20,748 bases of DNA from Candidatus Thorarchaeota archaeon (GTDB lineage: Archaea; Asgardarchaeota; Thorarchaeia; Thorarchaeales; Thorarchaeaceae): NCBI GenBank assembly GCA_004524595.1, contig SDOA01000073.1, positions 1 through 20,748 on the forward strand, given 5' to 3'. This document shows, piece after piece, positions 1 to 7,241 of the stretch. The translations under genes and the position numbers were made by a program. Each line of letters begins with the position of its first letter. Within the stretch, counting starts at the first letter, position 1. The notes under the pieces were generated by a model that worked only from the letters and a program-made list of their open reading frames with translations, was not told the origin of the DNA and searched no databases.

Positions 1-1
1 A

Positions 2-553
2 AACTATGAAAATGAGTTATCTATTCTGACTTCAAGTCTTGCTCATGGGCTATCTGTTCCCGAAGTTCTCGATGCACGAGATAACGTTATTCTCATGACC
101 TTCATTCCAGGTGAAGTCTTTGTTGACAGAATTAACCATACCTTTGAGCCAGTACTGGTCGAGAAACTTGCCATGTGGTATTACAAATATCACTCAGCTC
201 ATAGACAAATAAAAGCCGATCCACGTCTTAGAAACTTCATCTATCATGCTGATAGAGTATTTGGTGTTGATTTCGAAGAATCTCATCCAGGACACTGGAT
301 GACTGATATTGGTGGTATCTGTGCAAGTCTACTCGATACAAATCCAATCTTTGATTCAAGAAAGAGAGCTCTCTCCTGGCACCTGTTAGACACCTATTTG
401 TCCCTACTCGGGAGAGAGAGAGATTCCACTGTTGAAAATAAGTTCATTAGAACTATCGCAGACACGCTCTGGCAGACGGCAATCTGGAGAAAGGATGCTA
501 GGATTCGGGAACTCTCTGAGCAAATTCGGAATGAGGGAATGCCTAAAAATTGA
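2..553 (+). CDS. Protein-kinase-fold / phosphotransferase-like protein, 3' part
   Basis: The frame is open from the window edge, so the true start lies upstream; 183 residues are visible. The segment ADPRLRNFIY has the Asp-x4-Asn spacing of a kinase catalytic loop, and GVDFEE a little later supplies the second, metal-binding Asp (DFG position). The His usually two residues before the catalytic Asp is replaced by Lys. After these motifs comes a mostly helical C-terminal lobe with a TDIGG segment. This pattern is shared by RIO/Bud32-like kinases and small-molecule phosphotransferases (APH fold), and I cannot choose between them without the N lobe. The ATP-binding glycine loop and Lys are outside the window. 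About 70 bases separate it from the next gene, so it is probably a separate transcription unit. Confidence 0.6.
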   Translation, partial: NYENELSILTSSLAHGLSVPEVLDARDNVILMTFIPGEVFVDRINHTFEPVLVEKLAMWYYKYHSAHRQIKADPRLRNFIYHADRVFGVDFEESHPGHWMTDIGGICASLLDTNPIFDSRKRALSWHLLDTYLSLLGRERDSTVENKFIRTIADTLWQTAIWRKDARIRELSEQIRNEGMPKN

Positions 554-623
554 AGGGCTCACCTCAAAACAGTTGCTCCCTAAGGTTCATATTTAGATTC
601 AACACAATCCGAAATAGTCAAGC

Positions 624-1928
624 ATGCATATCGATAGAATGAAAGGGAGCCAAAGAAATTTCATGGAGAGACAGAGAGTTGCACTGGTATTATCTATCAC
701 AATCATTCTTCTTGTGGGTACTACTTCCGCTATCTTCTTCCTAGGTATGCTCAAAGATGACTCAGCTCTCAATTTCTATGTCTTTGGAGACTCACAGGGA
801 TATCAAGGTGGGTTAGAGCAGATTGTTGAAACTGCAAACATACTTAGACCAGACTTTTTATTTCACTGTGGTGACCTAACTTCTCTTGGTTACGAGGACC
901 AATATCAAGAGGTCAAAAGTGTCTTAGACCAATCAGTCGTACCTGTATACACCACCATTGGCAACCACGATCTAAAGAGTGATGGTGGGAAGTACTACCT
1001 GGAATATTTCGGCTCCTCCTCATATTCATTCAATAGAGGTCCAGCTCATTTTTCCATATTCAACACATCTTCAGGTGATGTTTCTGAACCCGAACTTAAC
1101 TGGCTTGCACAGGATCTATCAGCAGCTGAATCAGAGTACAAGTTCGTCTTTACGCATATTCCTCCCTTAGACCCGAGACCAGAGCGAGACCATGGGCTTG
1201 TCAATGCTACCACCGCCTCCCGACTCATGACTCTCTTTGAGGAACAAGAGGTGGACGTAGTCTTCACTGGTCATGTTCACATGTACAATGATAGCGTCAT
1301 AAATGGAGTAAGATATGTCATAACTGGCGGGGCTGGTGCAAGTCTCTATGCGGATGAAGACGAGGGCGGTATCTATCATTACATGAATGTCACTATTAAC
1401 GACTCTGGTCTCTTAATTGAACCGGTTCTTCTCGAAGATCCCTCCATTCCCCGTGATACAGTAATCATAAGGGGGTCTGAAGAGGATGCGACTCTCTCCC
1501 TCAAGGATCTTCTCGAATTACCATCTATTGAGGGATTTTCATCCTTTGAGAACCAGCTTAACAACTGGCGTGGTCAGGGTGTCTATGTTGGGGCTCTTGT
1601 TTCAACCTTGATTGAGTTAGTTGGGGGTATGTCTATTTATGATACTCTAGTTGTCAGATCGTTTGATGGATATGTCCAAAACTTCAGTTACTACAATGTA
1701 TATCCGAACGCCACTTGGCTATATATTCAGGGACCTATGATTCTCGCCTATGAGTATAATGATACCCAAGTCCTTGAATGGGATGACGGGATGCGTATTG
1801 TAATGCTTCCTCCAGATGGCGCCTATAGTAACGAAGATGCAAATCAAACAACTGAAACTGGAGATGTTGTTTCTGCAGGTTCTCGATGGGTCCGGTTTGT
1901 TTCCATTATTGAGGTGATACCAGGATGA
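624..1928 (+). CDS. Membrane-anchored extracellular metallophosphoesterase with C-terminal SUOX-like domain
   Basis: This is a calcineurin-like phosphoesterase held outside the cell. Residues about 19-43 form an uncleaved-looking N-terminal membrane segment. The metal-binding motifs follow in order: FGDSQG (54-59, the GDxH box with Gln in place of His, a known variant), GDL (83-85), GNHD (113-116), TH (177-178) and GHVH (216-219). From about residue 283 to 434 there is a second domain, with LKDLLELPSIE, a GALVSTLIELVGG stretch, RSFDGYVQNF, and a terminal RWVRF..IEV. This layout resembles the molybdopterin-binding fold of sulfite oxidase-type proteins, but with no cofactor-ligating Cys visible. 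Its stop overlaps the next start (ATGA), so it is co-translated with the ECF S subunit; that suggests it processes the transporter's substrate. Starts at 639 and 663 are possible alternatives. The substrate is not known. Confidence 0.82.
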   Translation: MHIDRMKGSQRNFMERQRVALVLSITIILLVGTTSAIFFLGMLKDDSALNFYVFGDSQGYQGGLEQIVETANILRPDFLFHCGDLTSLGYEDQYQEVKSVLDQSVVPVYTTIGNHDLKSDGGKYYLEYFGSSSYSFNRGPAHFSIFNTSSGDVSEPELNWLAQDLSAAESEYKFVFTHIPPLDPRPERDHGLVNATTASRLMTLFEEQEVDVVFTGHVHMYNDSVINGVRYVITGGAGASLYADEDEGGIYHYMNVTINDSGLLIEPVLLEDPSIPRDTVIIRGSEEDATLSLKDLLELPSIEGFSSFENQLNNWRGQGVYVGALVSTLIELVGGMSIYDTLVVRSFDGYVQNFSYYNVYPNATWLYIQGPMILAYEYNDTQVLEWDDGMRIVMLPPDGAYSNEDANQTTETGDVVSAGSRWVRFVSIIEVIPG

Positions 1929-2983
1929 GATGGTATCTCGTGACACGTGAAATTGTGACTATTGCATTGCTAAGTTCACTAGGAGGCGCGCTCAGTACCT
2001 TCGTAGGATATCTGGGAAATCTCATCAATTTGGCACTCGGTGTTCCCTTTGGTGCCGGTCAATTCATGGCTGGACTTCATGTCTTCTGGTTAGTCCTAAT
2101 CCGTGTAATCGTGCCAAAACACGGTGTGGGAACAGCAGGTGGGTTGCTAAAGGGAGTTGTTGAGTTATTCACAGGGAGTACCCATGGCATAGTCATTGTC
2201 ATCGTTTCATTGGTACAAGGTCTTATGATAGATATTGGAGCCGCTGCCGCAGGAAATCGTAAAAATCCCACAGAGAGCAGTCGGATAATCTGGTGGATTG
2301 GTGCTGGAATTGCGTCAGGAACAAATGTCTTGGTATTCCAGTTCTTCTATTTCTCTGGAGCTCCCTTCCTGTACATCACAATTATCACACTTCTGGCCTT
2401 TTGTTCAGGAATAATCTTTGCAGGATATTTTGCATGGGAAACCTTGGAGTTCTTGAATGATGCAGGTACAATAGCAGGATTTCAGAGCATCAAACCAGGA
2501 ATCGGCATAAAGACATCTAGAACTCTCGCCATTCGTAATTTGCCTGCGATACTCTTTGTGAGTTTCCTAGTAATCGGCTCCCTTTATTATACAACCAGTG
2601 TTGCACATGTCTTTGCAGACCCTAATGCCTGTGAGATCACCGGTCTTGTTGCTAATCCATACACCTTTACGTTGGATGATTTCTCTGAAGAGCTTGTCAC
2701 AATAGAGGCAGAGCTAATTGGAGCCTATACCCATCTTCCACCTGCCAATTATACAGGGGTCTTAATATCTACTATTTTGCAACATGCTCAATTGCTTCCC
2801 GAGGCATCTGCATTACAAGTTTCAGCACGCGATGGGTACACAGTGATCTTTGAAGACCTCGAGAGTGTAATGTCTGATACTCATCTTCTCCTCTCCATGA
2901 CTAGTGACGGTTTCTGGCTTATTGCTGGAGAATATGACGGATCACTGTGGGTCCGTCAAGTGAATCAATTGAAAATAATCTAG
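1925..2983 (+). CDS. YkoE-like ECF transporter substrate-binding (S) membrane protein with extra ectodomain
   Basis: The first ~195 residues are a multi-helix membrane domain containing REIV..ALLSSLGGALS, GVPFGAGQFMAG, GGLLKGVVEL and a FTGSTHGIV stretch. This pattern is typical of the YkoE family (Pfam ABC_cobalt), the S component of HMP/thiamine ECF transporters. A further membrane helix (about 207-223) leads to an extracellular tail (230-352) with FTLDDFSEELVTIEAEL, GVLISTILQHA, ARDGYTV and a final WVRQVNQLKI. The tail parallels the C-terminal domain of the upstream phosphoesterase and looks like a sulfite-oxidase-type fold. Family members I know of are shorter (about 200 residues), so the tail is an addition. 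The gene overlaps its upstream neighbour by four bases and sits 9 bases before the ATPase gene. The thiamine/HMP assignment is inference from the family and gene order. Confidence 0.78.
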   Translation: MRWYLVTREIVTIALLSSLGGALSTFVGYLGNLINLALGVPFGAGQFMAGLHVFWLVLIRVIVPKHGVGTAGGLLKGVVELFTGSTHGIVIVIVSLVQGLMIDIGAAAAGNRKNPTESSRIIWWIGAGIASGTNVLVFQFFYFSGAPFLYITIITLLAFCSGIIFAGYFAWETLEFLNDAGTIAGFQSIKPGIGIKTSRTLAIRNLPAILFVSFLVIGSLYYTTSVAHVFADPNACEITGLVANPYTFTLDDFSEELVTIEAELIGAYTHLPPANYTGVLISTILQHAQLLPEASALQVSARDGYTVIFEDLESVMSDTHLLLSMTSDGFWLIAGEYDGSLWVRQVNQLKII

Positions 2984-2992
2984 GCGGCCATA

Positions 2993-4441
2993 ATGTTAGA
3001 AACACAAGACCTGACCTTCTCATACGATGGCTCCATGCAGATACTCCAATCGTTACATCTCCAGCTTCATCGAGGGGAGTTACTTCTAATCACTGGGCCC
3101 ACCGGGTCCGGAAAATCAACTTTAGCAAAATGTCTGGCTGGATTCATTCCTCGAAGTATTGAAGGATTTTTCTCAGGATCAGTTCAAATTGACGGAAAAA
3201 ACACAGAAAATCTCTCAATTGCAGACTTTTCCAAGAGGGTCTCTCTTGTACAGCAAGACCCTGACAGTCAAATCTGCACCCTCCGAGTGTCAGATGAGGT
3301 TGCATTTGGCCCAGAAAATTTCGAATTTGATGAGAAAACCGTCGAACATCTTGTAAAATCCTCACTATCTGATGTAAACTCCCTACATCTCTCTCAACGT
3401 ACTACTCATACATTGTCTGGTGGTGAGAAACAAAGAATTGCGATTGCTGCAATGCTCTCATGTCAATCTGATTTTCTCATCTTAGATGAACCATCATCCA
3501 GTCTTGATCCCAGAGGTATCATCCAACTAAGAAACATTCTCTACAAGCTGAAGACTAAAAATGTTGGAATTATCTGTATTGAACATAATCTTGATGCAGT
3601 CCGTCCAATTGCTGACAGAACGCTCTCTCTCGATAATGGTATATTCTCCAATACTCCTGAAAGGACTTCTCAAGATTTTGTCATTCCTTCTGAACTTCAC
3701 ACCTTAACAGGTCAAGAACCATTACTCTCTCTTGAGGGGGTCAATTTTTCCTATGGATCCACTCCCACAATCAAAACAGTAGACCTTAGTATCTCTTCAG
3801 GAGAGATCATTGCACTTATGGGTGGGAATGGTTCAGGAAAGACGACCCTGCTGTTTCTTCTTGGAGGTCTACTTGCTCCTAAGAATGGAAGAGTATCCCT
3901 CTCTGGAGTCTCTCTCTCCGAATTAAAACCAAAGGATATTACAAGACAGCTCTCTATGGTCTTCCAAAATCCTAATCACCAAATCTTCGAGAGCACAGTC
4001 TGGAAGGAACAGATACTCACTTCTGAAATCCTTGAAATGACAGATGAGGAACACAAGAAATTCTCTCGCCATCTCCTAGAAACTGCTGGTCTTCTTCATC
4101 TGAGCGAGAGAAATCCCTTCTCTCTCAGTCATGGTCAGAAGAGGCGCCTCAACATCACTTCTACCACAGGTCATAAGCCACAAATTCTGCTGCTGGATGA
4201 ACCATTCATCGGACAAGATCGAGATGGTCGTCAGTTTATTCTCAAAACAATCTATAGTATTGTCAAGAACGGTGGAACCGCCCTGATTGTCACGCATGAT
4301 GTGCATTTTGCCAAGAAATACTGTACCAGGATACTCTTCATAGAAAATGGTTCGCTCTTACTCGATGGAAATCCTGAAACCGTACTCCAAAGACTATCCG
4401 AGCTGGGACATGATGAGTACACAATAGGAGTGGAAACATAG
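2993..4441 (+). CDS. ECF transporter ATPase, two fused ATP-binding domains (YkoD-like)
   Basis: Two ABC ATPase domains lie in one 482-residue chain and energise the ECF transporter at the cytoplasmic face. Domain 1 has Walker A GPTGSGKST (35-43), a Q-loop VQQDPDSQI near 86-94, signature LSGGEKQR (141-148), Walker B LILDEP (162-167) and switch His 198. Domain 2 has Walker A GGNGSGKTT (277-285), VFQNPNHQIF, a variant signature LSHGQKRR (378-385), Walker B LLLDEP (399-404) and switch His 435. Length and fusion match Bacillus YkoD. The second signature has His in place of the first Gly, which may make the two sites unequal. The gene begins 9 bases after the S subunit stop with no clear Shine-Dalgarno, and its TAG is directly followed by the EcfT start. 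Confidence 0.93.
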   Translation: MLETQDLTFSYDGSMQILQSLHLQLHRGELLLITGPTGSGKSTLAKCLAGFIPRSIEGFFSGSVQIDGKNTENLSIADFSKRVSLVQQDPDSQICTLRVSDEVAFGPENFEFDEKTVEHLVKSSLSDVNSLHLSQRTTHTLSGGEKQRIAIAAMLSCQSDFLILDEPSSSLDPRGIIQLRNILYKLKTKNVGIICIEHNLDAVRPIADRTLSLDNGIFSNTPERTSQDFVIPSELHTLTGQEPLLSLEGVNFSYGSTPTIKTVDLSISSGEIIALMGGNGSGKTTLLFLLGGLLAPKNGRVSLSGVSLSELKPKDITRQLSMVFQNPNHQIFESTVWKEQILTSEILEMTDEEHKKFSRHLLETAGLLHLSERNPFSLSHGQKRRLNITSTTGHKPQILLLDEPFIGQDRDGRQFILKTIYSIVKNGGTALIVTHDVHFAKKYCTRILFIENGSLLLDGNPETVLQRLSELGHDEYTIGVET

Positions 4442-5257
4442 ATGAACAACGTGGCTTTTTCGCAAAAGATAGTCAATACATCACGATTCAATCCGCTTGT
4501 CAAGCTCTTTTTACTTATTGTGACTCTGACAGGAATTATAATCTATCCGAGTTGGAGACTTGGTCTTGTTCTCTTGATAATTCTTCTAATCTTGTTCAAA
4601 TCCTCTCATGTTCCCCTCAAATTATCAAGGCGACGTACTAAATTCATCATAATCTTCTCAGTAGTACTCTTTTTCTTTCAAATCTTGATTACAGTGAACG
4701 GTACCATCCTTGGATTCATTATCCCACAAATCAATACTTTTGGTCCCTATCTTCCTGTCACCGATTACGGATTAGAGAGAGGGCTCTCTATTGCATTTCG
4801 ATTCTTACTCATCATCCTCTCAAGTATGCTCTTTGTATCCGTCACTGACCCAACTCTGCTTGCCCATTCATTGACAAAGCTGCGATTATCCTACCGGTAT
4901 ACATTTGCTCTTGTAATTGCACTCAGATTTCTACCTCTCTTTGAGTCCGAGAATCAGGTTGTTCGCCAGGCACAGAGGTCTCGGGGCATTCAACCGGAAG
5001 TTGGAGGTCTCAAGAAGATCTTTCGAACAATTCAGTATACCTTCTTTCCTCTGCTTGTGTCGTCTCTGTCCAGAGTCGAAGCACTCTCGATGTCCATGGA
5101 TGGTCGTGGATTTGGGTATCATAAAACACGAACATATCTGCGAAAATCTACCTGGCGGGTAGTAGATACTGCCGCAGTCTTTGTAGCCATGGTATTCATT
5201 ACTCTGTGCATCACTCTTGCTGCTGGTCTTCTTCCACAAATAGCATCAATAATCTAG
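4442..5257 (+). CDS. ecfT: ECF transporter transmembrane coupling protein EcfT (YkoC-like)
   Basis: A 271-residue integral membrane protein. Hydrophobic helices lie near residues 21-35, 40-52, 67-85, 117-135 and 245-265. The long cytoplasmic loop carries the two coupling motifs of EcfT: QAQRSRG (near 176-182) and SMSMDGRGFG (near 216-225), whose Arg-Gly pairs dock into the two ATPase domains. It starts on the base after the ATPase stop and completes the operon. The order S subunit, double ATPase, EcfT is that of ykoEDC. Its last bases overlap the 3' end of a small gene on the other strand by 4 bases. Confidence 0.92.
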   Translation: MNNVAFSQKIVNTSRFNPLVKLFLLIVTLTGIIIYPSWRLGLVLLIILLILFKSSHVPLKLSRRRTKFIIIFSVVLFFFQILITVNGTILGFIIPQINTFGPYLPVTDYGLERGLSIAFRFLLIILSSMLFVSVTDPTLLAHSLTKLRLSYRYTFALVIALRFLPLFESENQVVRQAQRSRGIQPEVGGLKKIFRTIQYTFFPLLVSSLSRVEALSMSMDGRGFGYHKTRTYLRKSTWRVVDTAAVFVAMVFITLCITLAAGLLPQIASII

Positions 5258-5499
5258 ACAAAAGTGAGCAATTCTGGTGGTAACCTGACCGCACATTCAA
5301 TTTTTCTAGGTACAAAATTAGTATGTGGAATCTTCTTTTGGTAGAATATTGAACCGATACCTTGACAAATTTGGGATTTTTCATCAAAATATCTACATTC
5401 TTTACATCCCAAATTATTATCAAGAGTCCGTTGAACTGGTACTTCTACAAATTCTGCCAATCTCCTATCCCACATCTTGACCATACGAGTAGCTCTCAT
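5254..5499 (-). CDS. Small Cys-rich protein, possible metal binder
   Basis: An 81-residue protein with the cysteine pattern C-x2-C-x9-C-x23-C (CKECRYF...IC...IEC), suited to a zinc or iron-sulfur site. The N-terminal part, KMWDRRLAEFVEVPVQ, is charged and amphipathic. The frame remains open to 5550. I chose the ATG at 5499 because a TATA-like TTTATAGA lies 22-29 bases upstream (5521-5528), leaving almost no leader; an AGAGGG stretch sits just before the ATG. Its stop overlaps ecfT by four bases, tail to tail. No family recognised. The cysteine spacing and promoter fit argue that it is a real gene rather than noise. Confidence 0.6.
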   Translation of the reverse strand: MRATRMVKMWDRRLAEFVEVPVQRTLDNNLGCKECRYFDEKSQICQGIGSIFYQKKIPHTNFVPRKIECAVRLPPELLTFV

Positions 5500-5520
5500 A
5501 TCCCTCTGTTTTGAAAAATA

Positions 5521-5528
5521 TCTATAAA
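5521..5528 (-). promoter_or_regulatory. TATA box of the small Cys-rich gene
   Basis: TTTATAGA on the minus strand, 22-29 bases ahead of the ATG at 5499. That distance fits an archaeal TATA element driving a leaderless or near-leaderless transcript. Confidence 0.4.
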
Positions 5529-5595
5529 CTACACTAAAAATAACGTACATTCATATGATTTTCAATTTGCGCATTTTATCAACATCGAATAGCCA

Positions 5596-6476
5596 TCACT
5601 TCAAGCGTTTTTCCATGAAGAAACCAGGTACTTTGTATTCTTTTTCTCTGAAGAAATCCACTTGTGGAGAATCAGTTGAATGAAGAAGTACGTAAATTCC
5701 AGTGAATTTTTCTTTGCGTGCCCAATTTTCAGCTAAATTTTAACAAGAATATTGCAAATTTTGTCACTTTGATCACCTAAGTTTATAGTGACTTCATGTA
5801 TCTTGGCTATCAACTTGTTGAACCCAGAAGATCCAACCCAAACAGAACCGACAATCTCATCATTTTTTGTAAGGGCAACGAATCTTTGATGCTTTTCTTC
5901 GTCATTGAAGTATTTCCTTAGATGTTCCTGATGTAATTTCTTCTCTACATCCGTTTCTACAGCAGCTGAAAATGCTACCTTTTTCTTGAATTGATCAAAC
6001 TCGGCTTTAACTACGGTATCATATTCATCATCTTGCATCTCTCGAGCAATGAAATCATCGCCAATAGGAACTTCCTGTGAATTAACTTTGAATACCTTAG
6101 AAACTGGTATCTGTTTGATAGAATACCCGGATTTCTTGTACAGTGTAATAGCTGGAGAATTGTCTGCGTGAACAAATAGTCCCAGATTAAGCTGCAATTC
6201 AGAAGAAAATTCTTCCGCTCTCTCCAGGAGAAGTCTTCCAATACCATTTCCATAAAATTTAGGATCTACAACAATATCGTAAATCCACTATTCATTCTCT
6301 ACATCCCAAGCATCTCTGCTGTTTCTAGTTCCCATCCAAAGATATCCACATCGCACTCCATTATCTAGTTCAGCAATGAAGACCTTTGATTTTGGATTGC
6401 TGAAGTCAAAATAATCATTCATTTCTTTTCTGCGAAGGGACAAGGTAAGTGGAATAGTGCCATTCAGAAGGTACAA
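5596..6476 (-). pseudogene. Broken tandem GNAT N-acetyltransferase gene
   Basis: Two acetyltransferase domains can be read once three lesions are allowed. Domain 1 has KVFIAELDNGVRCGYLWMG, then WIYDIVVDPKFYGNGIGRLL (the acetyl-CoA loop, R/Q-x-x-G-x-G/A-like), and NSPAITLYKKSGY. Domain 2 begins near FIAREMQDDEYD and should end NWARKEKFTGIYVLLHST...FFMEKRLK. The lesions are: (1) an in-frame TAG at 6288-6290, just before WIYDI; (2) a one-base loss in an A/T run near 5735-5742 that shifts the last ~45 codons, which continue in another frame to the TGA at 5596-5598; (3) a missing 5' end, as a stop lies directly upstream of 6476 and about 40 residues of domain 1 are absent. I therefore call it a pseudogene. 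Acetyl-CoA-dependent transfer was its ancestral activity; the acceptor is unknown. Confidence 0.85.
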
Positions 6477-6713
6477 AGTTCACGACCTGAATCACGGAGG
6501 AATAAATCCTCACGGAAGTCCCAACTCTCAGATGAGAGTTCCCTATCAAACTCTCGAGAGTCCGCGGTTGTTCACTCTACTCAACTGAGTCTGCTTGATT
6601 TTGGTGACGAGATCAAACAGGGTGATGATGACCTAGCCGTGGAAAAGACTGTGGAAGACCTTACTGCTACTGGAGATGATAGCCCAGATACGATGCAGAA
6701 GAAAAAAGCCTGA
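6441..6713 (+). pseudogene. Possible 3' fragment of an unidentified gene
   Basis: Going plus-strand, the frame ending at the TGA 6711-6713 reads with protein-like composition: a basic Ser/Arg-rich stretch (SRRNKSSRKSQLSDESS), then STQLSLLDFGDEIKQGDDD and a polar tail ending MQKKKA. There is no plausible start codon, and the upstream part of the frame runs antisense through the truncated acetyltransferase. It may be the tail of a gene whose arrival removed the 5' end of that acetyltransferase, such as a transposase or other mobile gene, but I recognise no family. Low confidence. Confidence 0.25.
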
Positions 6714-6924
6714 ACTGTGGGAGGGATACAATCCGAATGAACACAGACAATGCCTTGACCAACCTCTTGGTAACGTGAGAGTGCGATGGTGACATCAGGT
6801 TAAGGATGGGCAGAACACAGGAGTTTCTTGAAGTTGAAGTTCACTCACCTCAAGAAATGAATCAGGCCGGTTCAAATCCGACCATATAAGTATCTTAAAG
6901 ATTGATATCAAAGAAAAGGAAGAT
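6714..6924. other. Non-coding stretch with one tRNA-like tract
   Basis: No convincing reading frame. Its only recognisable content is a plus-strand tract at 6867-6886 that matches the intron-free T arm of the neighbouring tRNA-Tyr in 19 of 20 bases, described separately. Confidence 0.5.
6867..6886 (+). repeat. tRNA-Tyr T-arm fragment without the T-loop insert
   Basis: GCCGGTTCAAATCCGACCAT differs by one base from the T arm plus first acceptor bases of the tRNA-Tyr at 6925-7062 after its T-loop insert is removed. It lies on the opposite strand, 38 bases beyond the tRNA 3' end. There is no matching 5' acceptor strand upstream, so it is a fragment and not a gene. Confidence 0.6.
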
Positions 6925-6943
6925 GGTCGGGATGGCCGGATTT

Positions 6944-6973
6944 GTCGGCGCACCACTCGCATGTAGCGGCGCT
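6944..6973 (-). other. Candidate tRNA-Tyr T-loop intron
   Basis: 30 bases interrupt the T loop after TTCA (57/58; a one-base shift is equally possible). The insert can form GCGC/GCGC and an inner CGCT/AGTG hairpin, but not a strict two-bulge motif, so a relaxed splice substrate is implied. T-loop introns are known in some crenarchaea. Confidence 0.65.
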
Positions 6974-6993
6974 GAACCGGCAACCGATGGATC

Positions 6994-7024
6994 TCTTTAG
7001 GCAACAACCGAAGCGGTCGCCTGC
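6994..7024 (-). other. tRNA-Tyr anticodon-loop intron (37/38)
   Basis: 31 bases between G37 and A38. The precursor folds with anticodon stem, 3-base bulge AGA, short helix CTGT/AAAG (one G-A mismatch), 3-base bulge AGC and inner helix AGGC/GCCT. This is the canonical substrate shape of the archaeal splicing endonuclease. Confidence 0.8.
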
Positions 7025-7062
7025 TACAGTCCATAGCTCTGCCAAGTTGAGCTACATCCCGC

Positions 7063-7241
7063 TTCGTCTTTTGCTCTAACGTTTTGCCTATAAGGATTAC
7101 TCATGGACTAATACAATAATCCAAGATAGTGAATCAAAAAAGCTATCCCGACCATCTACTTAGAAACTCAATTCTTTTATCTTCAGATAACCAAGAGCTC
7201 ATATAATATGTTAACAATAGTTAAATTAGATGTGTATCTAA
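7063..7241. other. Intergenic region with short tRNA-3'-end-like tract
   Basis: Holds the minus-strand promoter of tRNA-Tyr and the plus-strand promoter region of the SRPBCC gene. At 7145-7157 (plus strand) there is ATCCCGACCATCT, identical over 13 bases to the tRNA-Tyr 3' terminus including its CCA and flank. Nothing else seen. Confidence 0.45.

Larger units (their letters stand above)
6925..7062 (-). tRNA. tRNA-Tyr (GUA) with two introns and encoded CCA
   Basis: Read on the minus strand from 7062. Acceptor CGGGATG pairs fully with CATCCCG; C1-G72 with A73 is the archaeal/eukaryotic tyrosine identity pattern. D stem GCTC/GAGC; anticodon stem ATGGA/TCCAT; anticodon GTA at 7028-7026. A 31-base intron (7024-6994) follows position 37, with inner helix AGGC/GCCT and bulges AGC and AGA, as in a bulge-helix-bulge. 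The T stem GCCGG/CCGGC is complete, but its loop TTCAAAT is split by a further 30 bases (6973-6944, boundary uncertain by one base). Removing both inserts leaves a normal 74-nucleotide tRNA. CCA is encoded directly after A73 (6927-6925). A TTATA element lies about 30 bases upstream and a T-rich tract follows. Confidence 0.88.

Noticed and set aside
554..640. TPP riboswitch ahead of the ECF operon
   Set aside because: I looked for the conserved CTGAGA and ACCTGA motifs and did not find them.
4931..5239. Open minus-strand frame antisense to ecfT
   Set aside because: ecfT has clear motifs; the antisense product has no domain and reflects ecfT codon bias.
6288..6290. In-frame TAG as pyrrolysine in the acetyltransferase
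   Set aside because: The same gene also has a frameshift and a missing 5' end, and no pyrrolysine enzyme family is involved; a nonsense mutation is simpler.
6795..7034. Reading frame on the minus strand with an Arg/Pro-rich product
   Set aside because: It runs through the tRNA-Tyr gene and its introns; the RNA explains the sequence.
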